From positions 785,847 to 849,846 of the forward strand of contig MNCI01004504.1 in assembly GCA_015680685.1 (NCBI GenBank): a DNA stretch of 64,000 nucleotides, given 5' to 3'. The position numbers were made by a program, and so were the translations under genes. This DNA is from Gnetum montanum. Taxonomy: Eukaryota; Streptophyta; Gnetopsida; Gnetales; Gnetaceae. Below the pieces are notes generated by a model. The model had not been told where the DNA came from. It was given only the letters and a program-made list of their open reading frames with translations, and did not search any database. Below are positions 56,761-64,000 of this stretch, one piece after another; the stretch's first letter is position 1; each line of letters begins with the position of its first letter.

Positions 56761-57357
56761 TGGCTATAAGAACTTGATTGGATTGTTGGTTCTAAAGAAA
56801 GGTCTCTTCTTTGTGCAATTTTCTGAACCAACAGTAGGTTGAGGATTAACAACCCTTATAGCATTACGTTGTTGCAGCTAGGTAGGAAGCTCACCCTGCA
56901 TAGCTGGAGCAGGTGGTAATGGAGGTAGGGGTGGAAGAGGTGTAGTTAGATGAGAAGGATAGTATATTTGTGGAACATCACCCCTAAGAGGAGGAGTTCT
57001 ATAGTACTCGTGGATTTAGTAGTGAGGCTGAGGAGTAATGTGACTAGTGGAGTCACCTTGAGAGATCGATTGCTGCACGTAGTATCTGTACAGGTCAAGT
57101 TGACTATAAGGGTACTGTTAATATGGTGGTGGCATTCCCCATGATTTTGGGTGTTGCCATTGTTGATACTATTCATTTTGTTGTGGTGGAGTTCCACTCG
57201 AATAATACGTCAAGGGTTGGTGGAACTGCCTTAGGTTACCTTGAGGATATGGTAACCTTCAGGGTGTGTTTCGTCTATTTAATCATGGGTTTAGTGCATA
57301 CACCCCAGACTCTTGCAGATGTGACACTATTAGGCAACATTCTTTAGGATGGTTATA

Positions 57358-59181
57358 TTAGCATATCTCACATCCATCATCATTGTTTGTGTTTGAATCC
57401 ACAACCTCTTCAATGACAGTAACTTTTTCCTTACCTTTGTTACGTGCATATTCAGCTTCTTTCTTTTTTCTCCTCTCTCGATCACTACTTTGTTCTCTAG
57501 ACTTCTCTACTATTTTTAGAACAATTTGAAATTTATCATCTAGGGAGTTCCACATTTGATCTACCTTTGTTGATACTTCTAATGCAAATTTTTGAAAGGG
57601 AAAATTTCTTCTATTCACCATCTCTTCAAGTGGTGACTCTTCTTCATCCTTGCAAAATCTAACTTCCTTCTTTTGGAGGGAAGGAACTCTGTTGTATTCC
57701 TCTACACTTTCTCTTTTCCTTAACTCACCTTCCTCCTTAGCAACTTGCTCCAATAATCTTTGTACTTGATGGGCTCTAAGATCGGATAGTCTTTGTGTTT
57801 CGTGCCTAAGCCCATCTACGAGATGTCATAGTTATTCCCTCTACGAGTATTCATGGCCAAGGCAACAATGTAATAATACATAATATCGGCCCATGGCAGC
57901 ATCCAAAGGTTCATGTCCTCCTTGTTTCCATCCTTGGATTTGCTTACATAGGTTGGACACTTGAGAGTATGTTTGATACTTATTGTTGAACAATTCTAAC
58001 ATGGTACTCCATCGACGAATGGATTCCAGTTCTAAGGACCGGTACTAGCCTTCCGCTTCCTTGATTAGTTTCCATGAAAAAAACTTGAGTTTTTGCCACT
58101 CGTTTTCTATGTTTTGCAAGGCACATGCATCGTGAAATGCTTGTAGATGATTTTGAGGATCAACATTGTATCCCCCTTCAAATTGTGAAATGTTATTCAT
58201 GTCTAATCTTTTGATCCTACTGTCTTCTTGGTGCCTTGTTGGGATTCTAATGGCCTCAGTTATATCTAGCATACTTTAGGTAGTGAGTAGGGGTTCATCT
58301 TGATTGTATTGTTTATGATGTCTATGATGCCTATACTATTCCCTGCTCTCTCTCCTTTCGTGATGTGTTTCTCTAGAGTGCCCTCTTCCCCTTTCTCGAC
58401 TATTTTATCTTTTGTTCTTATTTTTCCTACCATTATCCTTAGGGTCTTTCCCTTCGTGACTACATTCCAATCTTGAAGGAGAGGGGGAAGGAGATGATAA
58501 AGATGAAGAGGAAGGAGAACTGGCACCATGACGGTGTCTACTACCTTCTCTTCGATGGTCATGGCCTCGGTCATGGTTACGATCAGAATGTCCATCTTTG
58601 TCATGTGTTCATGTTCCTTTTCTGGACCCTTTGTGTTTGTTAGTACTAAAATCTAGGTTATGGATAGTTGAGTAAAGATTCTAATATACAACCCCTTGAC
58701 TGAAGTCAACGGGAGGAACATCGTTTTGTGGAAGACCTCTTGAGGCAAGTTCACCACCCTCATTTTCACTTAGGACATGTGGGACATCCTAAGACCACTT
58801 CCCCTTCATGGCTTTGTAATGTCTCTCCTATTGTAGGTCCCTTTGACATTGTGCCTCTTTGGGTTGATACTCTCTAAAGTCATGTTCATGCACAATGTGC
58901 TCTACCTATAAGTGTTGCATACCAATTCGTGTGAGAGCATGAAGAAGCATGCTTAGGACTGATAAATCGAGAGGTAACACTATGTTACCTTCTAAATCAC
59001 ACCAACATAGTTGTTCATCCTAGTGGAGGATAAAGGTAAATTTTGGTATGTACTCATCAAGATGAGCATATACCACACAAAACTGGTGGGGCACTGGCGG
59101 ATCATCATGTGTACTACACCTCCGATTGTGCATTGTGTCAGAACTAGGTGATGAAGCACTCTCATAAGAAGAAGGAGACAT
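57358..59181 (-). pseudogene. Gyp-3 gag
   Basis: Start chosen at ATG 59,181 (MSPSSYESAS), shared with Gyp-2. The N-terminal domain includes QFCVVYAHLDEY and DEQLCWCDLEGNIV. A Ser/Pro-rich segment and basic region (58,604-58,400) follow. The capsid core at about 58,230-57,800 includes FEGGYNVDPQNHLQAFHDAC and KLKFFSWKLI. The last 131 codons (57,753-57,358) are open: ELRKRESVEEYN, a charged coil, EYARNKGKEKVTVIEEVV, ending CEIC and TAA. The TAA is at the same codon as in Gyp-2. Frameshifts lie in the central part. Confidence 0.78.
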
Positions 59182-59309
59182 GATTGATTATTCAGTGTGC
59201 AATACTTTTTTTCTTCTCTTTTTCAAATAATTTTAAAATAACTAACCCTAAGGATTCATTCCAACAATGGAAAGATTCCTAAGTTCTAATTAGCGCACAA
59301 ACAACATAG

Positions 59310-59327
59310 TCCCTGGCAACGACACCA
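59310..59327 (-). other. Gyp-3 primer-binding site (tRNA-Asp type)
   Basis: TGGTGTCGTTGCCAGGGA on the minus strand, one base after the 5' LTR. Three transitions from TGGCGCCGTTGCCGGGGA, two of them at different positions from those in Gyp-2. Confidence 0.85.
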
Positions 59328-59328
59328 A

Positions 59329-60148
59329 TGATGAACGACGAGGTACCCCTACACTCAACCATATGAATATGAGCATTCATGCATGATCTGGTCGAACTCT
59401 AAGGACTAAGTGCTTATGCACCTTCATAGAACAAGGATGGGTTAGGCGATCATTGTCTTCCCAAGCTTACTTGTATGGCACAATTGTATGGTTAAGTAAA
59501 CTTGAGGTATGTGATGTTTATGATTTTTTTTATGTTTTATCTGGTGCTCAAAATGAAGACATGAAATAATTAAATAACTAATTTAATTTAACTAATCAAC
59601 TAGGTTCTAACTAGTCCTAACACCAACATCCATTCCCACTCTCTGTACACATCCTAAACCAATGTAACACTACTGGGATTACCAAACGCTAGTCATTACT
59701 GGGTTACCAAGTGTTCCACATATGCTTGAAGTGGTCGTACTAAGTGTGCTTACTGTTGAAAATTAACAAATCAATAAAAACAACCAATTAACTAATGAAA
59801 GCATCAAATAACTGTAAATAACATTAAATGCAATAAATAAGCTATTTTGAATGTTGCAAGGTTTATCACAAAGTTCATCTTTATTTCTAGACATAAGGTG
59901 TGCTTAGGTACGCAATGCTCAAAGAAGGATCCATTCACTTTATGACTCCTACTGCGAACACTCAAGAATAATTCTAACTCTAGAAAGGAAAAATTGCAAG
60001 AGTTCAGGTAAGGGAATAAGAAAACTACTCCTGAAACCAAGTGCCCTGGTCTTTTATTTATAGGCAACGAGATAGGTTCCATATTAGGTGTTCGATATTG
60101 CTTGTTGGGCTCTGATATCATGGACGATCCCGATATCGTGACTCATCA
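59329..60148 (-). repeat. Gyp-3 5' LTR
   Basis: 820 bases; TGATGAGTCACGATATC at 60,148 and ending at 59,329 next to the primer site. TATA box on the minus strand at 60,055-60,062. Pairs with 50,248-51,093. Confidence 0.92.
60055..60062 (-). promoter_or_regulatory. TATA box of Gyp-3 5' LTR
   Basis: TATAAATA on the minus strand in the conserved CCTATAAATAAAAG context. Confidence 0.75.
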
Positions 60149-60153
60149 AAGTG
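60149..60153 (+). other. Target-site duplication of Gyp-3, right copy
   Basis: AAGTG, identical to 50,243-50,247. Confidence 0.92.
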
Positions 60154-61270
60154 GAAATGAGTAAAATAAAATAAGCAATATGTGTAAAAAATAGAAAATA
60201 GAAACTCTAAGTGTTGGAAGGAACCTATAGGCTACTAGACAATGTTTCTTAAGAGTAGATAATTTATTCACCCTTCATCTAGTACCAACAATGTTTCTAC
60301 AAAATTTTTCTTTATACTTCTACAAGAGCACCTCTATGAACTAAGTGTTAAAATACTTAGCAGGCAACCACAAATGATCTTTAATTCAATATAACCTTCA
60401 CTAAATCAATGATAATAATAGAATAGGAAAAAATTTCAAATTGAATGTGAACTTAATCCAAGTATAAACATGAACTAGGAATGATAGGGGAATGATTAAA
60501 TATTAAGTTTTAATGCTAAAAATGGCCAAGTGTTTATTGCTGAAAAATGACTAAGTGTAGAATGCTGAAAAATAAGCTATGTATAGAAAATGTACTGTGA
60601 AAAATAAATTCTAAATATAGAAATGCAAGTAGAAGACCATAAACTATTAAAATATTTGTAAAATGATATATGGGAGAAATGTTCTTGACTCCCTCCCCAA
60701 AAGAAAAAAAAATTTATTATTAAAAAATAAAAGTATTTTCTTTTGAAGGCCAAATTACAAGTGTTGGTGAAAAACGTAAGTGAATAAAACTAATAATAGA
60801 GACCAAAGTTGTGAGAAAAATGAGGGGTTGGAGAGTGAAATTAAAAGTTTGAATGATAGGTATGTCAATGAAAAAGCTATAGACACAAGTTAGAATCATT
60901 TCGAGTTAAAATAAGGTTGTTTTAACTAAGTGTCCTAGGATTAATACTAAAGTTGAAAAAATTCTAAGTTTGGAAAGTGATGTTGAAGCCTAAAGATTTT
61001 AAATCTGGGAACTAATGCTAATCTAAAAAATTCTAACTCTAATATCTAGGCTAAGCTAAAAAAATCTAACTCTATAGTGCTAACGCAGGTATTGTTTAAT
61101 TAACTCACATATCGCATTAGCATTAGTGCTGAAGCCAAAAGGAGCTTTGGTGGTCATGGAGCATGCAAGAAATACTGGATTGTCTACTACATGCACTCTT
61201 AATCTCTTTAAATCTTAAAAATTATTTTAGATATCCAAAAAATTAGCCCTAAATTTGAGTTTTCAAGTAG

Positions 61271-61278
61271 TATTTATA
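61271..61278 (-). promoter_or_regulatory. TATA box in Tat-1 right LTR
   Basis: TATAAATA on the minus strand, counterpart of 42,422-42,429. Confidence 0.6.
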
Positions 61279-61389
61279 GGCCTAGAATTTTCAATTTCAA
61301 TTTAGGATTATCAAATATGATTTTGGAATTAAGTGAAGTTTTTCCGAAGTTTGTTTGGAGTTTAAAAATAGAAATTTTAACCTTTATGT

Positions 61390-62600
61390 TTGGTTGGATA
61401 AGTAACATTAATGTTAGCATCAACATCATCAACACTTAATTAAATTTTTTTAATTTTTTCCAAGTGCGAGTCCAAGATTTCCATGGCTTTGTTTCAAGCC
61501 CAAACTAATGCCAAAAGATGTTAAAATGATGCTAAAAAGCCCACAAGACTAGTAGACAATATCAACAATTGGTTTAGAAGATCAAGAGTGTTATTTTATG
61601 TCACTAAGAGTTCTAACAATGATATTGACCTTGGCATCAGCACTGGCATCATCAATACTTAAAAAAAATTTGATAGTTTTAGCCATTTTTCATTTCCAAG
61701 TCTTTAGGACCTCCTTTGACACATGGACAGAGGTTGCATATTGCTAAGATAATGTTGAGGGGCTCTAGGGCTAGGGAATGATGCAAAATGCTAAGTTGAA
61801 AGATTCAGGATGACATTTTACTACTTCCTAAGGTGCTAACATTAATGTCAATGCTAGTATTAGCATTAGTGTTAACTAGGAAGTTAGAAATTCTTTTTAC
61901 CATTTTCCAAGTTAACAATTCCAACTTCTCAAATGTTTAGAATAATCCTAAAATGAGTAATAATGATGCTTTTTAGATCATGATAAGCCCATAAACCTAT
62001 GGAATTATACAAATTGAAGGTATAAAGTGACATGGGGATGCTTGACATGCCATTAGAGACGCTAACATTAGCTTTAGCATCACTTAACAACACTTAACTA
62101 AAAACACCTTGGTTTGGGCCACTAAAAGCTACCAAAAGTGCATAAAATAATGTCCATCCTTTTGGGGATGGTTAAGAGCCATCATCAAGAACATGTAAAA
62201 GCTTGAGATGCTATCAGAGATAGTCTTTTTAGGAGTTTTTTTTTATAGGTAATTTTGACACTCACTTTAGAGTCACTTAGCATAACTTAGTTTAAAACAC
62301 CTTGATTGGACCTTCAAATGTTGCCAAAAGTGCCCAAAATAATGTTCATTATTTTAGGGATGATTAGGAGCCATCACCAAGGATCTTTAGAAGCTTAAAA
62401 TGCTATAAGAGATAGTGTTTTTGAGGATTTTTCTATAGCTAATATTGATGGTGATGCTAACATTGGCTTTAGCATCACTTAGCCAAAACCACCTTAATTT
62501 TGGCTTTCAGATGTTACCAAAAGTATCCAAACTAAGGTTCATCCTTTTGGGGAATGCCTAGGGTCCATTATTAGAGACTTTTAGAATTCTAAATTATTGT
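61390..62600 (-). repeat. ~200-220 bp tandem repeats in Tat-1 right LTR
   Basis: Diverged units marked by 'CTAACATTAG...TAGCATCACTTA' recur at about 61,395, 61,615, 61,838, 62,056, 62,253 and 62,452 (spacings 197-223). They align unit by unit with those at 42.7-44.0 kb, so the array predates the insertion. Confidence 0.78.
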
Positions 62601-62637
62601 TGAATATGGTATTATCAAGGGAGTTTTTGTCTTAACA

Positions 62638-63426
62638 TCTTCCTTGAACTTGGGATATCTTTTGCAAGCTCTCAACTCTTAGTCACAATGTCTCCTATCC
62701 TCCAAGACATCTCTACTAAGAGCTCAAATCTCAAGAAAGATGACTCCATGGCCTCTAAGATGTTCCATGAAGCTTGAAACCTACAAAAACACACAAGTAG
62801 GAAAGAGAACAAGGGAATCAAAATAGGCATCCCTACACTAATATCCAAATACACAAAGTCACTAATTTTCTAACTATAAATTGTAAGTCTAGTTTTGTAA
62901 CTAAAAATTAAACAAATATATATTTCTTTCTTACAAATACATAATAATATAAAAATCCTATTGCTAAGCTAGTTTTCATAATTTCACATAACCTGATTGC
63001 CAATAATTTCACATGGATGATGAGACTCATTTTAAAAGATAATAAAAGTAAATGATAGGAGAACTAGAATGAGAAATGGTTATTACCAAAAAGTGTAATT
63101 TTAAATCATGGTTTCTAATAATAAAGAATCATTCATCTGAAATGAGGTTTATGAACCTTATGCTTAGGGAGGGAATAGGTAAAACCATGTCTCTTTTCAT
63201 GCATTTTTTGACAATAGGGATTATTTTTTTCTATTGGTCAATAATGATTGGATTTAGTTTTCACTTGAAAAATAAGGAATGGTTTTTTAGTACTTAAGAA
63301 AATAAGGAACATTTTCTTATTTTCTATTTTTTATTTTTTTAGATAATAAGCATTAGTTTTTTGGTTTTACAATAATGATCCTTATTGCTATGGAAAGGCA
63401 ATAAGGATATCTTTTTATAAGATAAT
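62638..63426. other. No recognised gene
   Basis: AT-rich flank between Tat-1 and the terminal LTR. A minus-strand frame at 62,672-62,854 (60 codons) and a plus-strand frame at 63,076-63,297 (73 codons) have no recognisable domain. Confidence 0.45.
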
Positions 63427-63511
63427 TGATGAGACGCGGTTTGCGTCGGCCGCGATATCGCGTCCTTCCCCACGATATCGCGTACGCGATATCGCAGTCC
63501 ACCGCCATGTC

Positions 63512-63519
63512 TATAAATA
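63512..63519 (+). promoter_or_regulatory. TATA box of terminal LTR
   Basis: TATAAATA, 18 bases after a 22 base perfect palindrome (63,473-63,494). Confidence 0.75.
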
Positions 63520-63738
63520 AGAGGCGGCTCTCCCTTGTTCGGGATCCCAGTTTTAGTGTAGCGAAGCTCTGGCAGTTTGATCCCTCCAGAGTTAGAATTT
63601 TTCCCGTGTCTGCCCGTAGTGTGGTGGATGTAATTGTACGGTGTCTTTATTCGAGTGTGTCGTACTTGGACACACACATGACCGGTAATAAAGATCGAGA
63701 TTACTTCATCATTGTAGCATTCACTTAGCTTATTTATT

Positions 63739-63739
63739 N
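63739..63739. other. Undetermined base (N)
   Basis: Single N between TTATTTATT and GGTAATCCCAG. The related solo LTR has extra sequence at this point, so the N may hide a collapsed or joined stretch rather than one base. Confidence 0.9.
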
Positions 63740-64000
63740 GGTAATCCCAGTGGCGTACCTAGGCCTATGCTTGGTAGTCCCAGTGGCAGTCGTGCACGAA
63801 GTCCAAGATGTGTACGGTTGATCAAGGAATCGGTTGCTCGTCGCACTTAGGCTAGATTAGATTTTCTTACCCTTTTCCTCTTAGCTTAGATTTAGTTAAA
63901 TATTATTTTCCACTGCCATCAGGAGTAGTATTAGAATTAGAACACATCATACACCTCATCTAGACTAAACCATACGTGACATATGCAAAACTAGTCTAGA

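Larger units (their letters stand above)
50248..60148 (-). mobile_element. Gyp-3: full-length Ty3/gypsy element (sister of Gyp-2)
   Basis: A 9,901 base element on the minus strand flanked by AAGTG. From right to left: 5' LTR, tRNA-Asp-type primer site, gag, protease, RT, RNase H, integrase, ~2 kb 3' region, polypurine tract, 3' LTR. It is homologous to Gyp-2 along its whole length and generally better preserved: it keeps longer open frames in the protease, linker and RT. LTRs differ at about 10 percent over the ~190 bases I compared by eye. It is inserted in the Tat-1 leader, just after the candidate Tat-1 5' LTR. Confidence 0.93.
41454..62637 (-). mobile_element. Tat-1: Ty3/gypsy Tat-like element with nested insertions
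   Basis: Two direct copies of a long repeat (41,454-44,230 and 60,292-62,637) flank, on the minus strand, gag then protease of Tat type. TATA boxes in both repeats point left, and a purine tract adjoins the left repeat at 45,196-45,208. The interior is interrupted by Gyp-3 (50,248-60,148), and a solo LTR (44,231-45,190) sits between the left LTR and the purine tract. After removal of both the element is about 10.3 kb. RT, RNase H and integrase are not found between 45.2 and 46.7 kb. No matching target duplication is seen at its outer ends, so the outermost bases are uncertain. Confidence 0.6.
60292..62637 (-). repeat. Tat-1 LTR, right copy (5' LTR)
   Basis: About 2.35 kb, aligned with 41,454-44,230 from TGTTTCTAC at its left end. 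TATA box (minus) at 61,271-61,278. U3 to the right holds tandem units, about one or two fewer than the left copy. It ends AACA at 62,637 (TGTT on the minus strand). Left of it (60,154-60,291) lies Tat-1 leader; TTGGTACTAGATGAAGGG on the minus strand at about 60,271-60,288 is in primer-site position, but I cannot assign a tRNA. Confidence 0.62.
63427..64000 (+). repeat. 5' part of a young Gyp-2-superfamily LTR (truncated by window)
   Basis: Starts TGATGAGACGCGG. It shares with the solo LTR the GTCCACCGCC, CTATAAATAAGAGGCG, CTCCAGAG, GTCTTTATTCGA-like and TAATAAAGAT blocks. TATA box at 63,512-63,519. CpG dinucleotides are dense (about 15 in the first ~80 bases, against 10 in the solo LTR and 5 in the Gyp-2 left LTR), so it looks least decayed. 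The five bases before it, ATAAT, would be the left target duplication. Whether it is a solo LTR or the start of a whole element is outside the window. An undetermined base at 63,739 interrupts it. Confidence 0.85.

Noticed and set aside
63339-63728. Overlapping 100- and 112-codon frames at the right end
   Set aside because: Both cover the LTR start, TATA box and palindrome; the openness comes from high GC in a young LTR, not coding.
1-64000. tRNA, rRNA or other structural RNA genes
   Set aside because: I looked for tRNA-like A/B boxes with cloverleaf context and rRNA blocks and saw none; this cannot be excluded without a covariance-model scan.

Overview
The window is repeat-rich nuclear DNA from a land plant with a large, AT-rich genome. 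I base this on plant-type Ty3/gypsy and SIRE-like Ty1/copia LTR retrotransposons nested inside one another, a decayed plant RTE-type LINE, and a broken copy of a plant cyclic nucleotide-gated channel gene. I see no intact protein-coding gene, tRNA or rRNA, and nothing prokaryotic. Every pol-type reading frame I could recognise is broken by stops or frameshifts. I cannot name the species.

Layout. 1-3,021: Copia-1 (minus), with a gag remnant, primer-binding site and 5' LTR. 3,022-11,541: an LTR scrap, then Gyp-1 (plus), a gypsy element with two LTRs, gag and protease but no RT, RNase H or integrase. 11,690-17,120: two minus-strand chromovirus remnants; the larger (Chromo-1) runs from protease to a recognisable chromodomain. 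17,285-31,585: Copia-2 (plus), a SIRE-like element with gag at its left and a 567-codon third ORF, polypurine tract and 3' LTR at its right. It is split by Gyp-2 (18,078-27,963, plus), a 9.9 kb element flanked by the duplication GCAAG. 31,590 to about 36,966: NA-1 (minus), an LTR-flanked element without a recognised gag or pol. About 37,000-38,822: a small GC-richer patch with an exon-like stretch and the channel pseudogene. 39,060-41,453: a Tat-type integrase fragment (minus) and an RTE LINE tail (plus). 41,454-62,637: Tat-1 (minus), with LTRs of 2.3-2.8 kb carrying ~200 bp tandem repeats and an internal gag-protease. It holds a solo LTR (44,231-45,190, duplication TAACA) and the 9.9 kb Gyp-3 (50,248-60,148, minus, duplication AAGTG). 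63,427-64,000: the start of another LTR of the Gyp-2/Gyp-3 superfamily. It is CpG-rich, looks youngest, and runs off the window.

How the parts relate. Gyp-2 and Gyp-3 are two copies of one family: same length, same tRNA-Asp-type primer-binding site, same domain order, and the same stop codon at the end of gag. The solo LTR and the terminal LTR are a related subfamily. Copia-1 and Copia-2 are also one family, and Copia-1 supplies the unoccupied version of the site into which Gyp-2 jumped. Decay is mostly by C-to-T and G-to-A change, as expected for long-term cytosine methylation. The observations I rate highest are the pol-less Copia family with a frame-preserved third ORF, the strong TAG bias of its stops, clustered auxin-response-like hexamers in its LTR, a 22 bp perfect palindrome beside the TATA box of the terminal LTR, and the unrecognised ORF inside NA-1.
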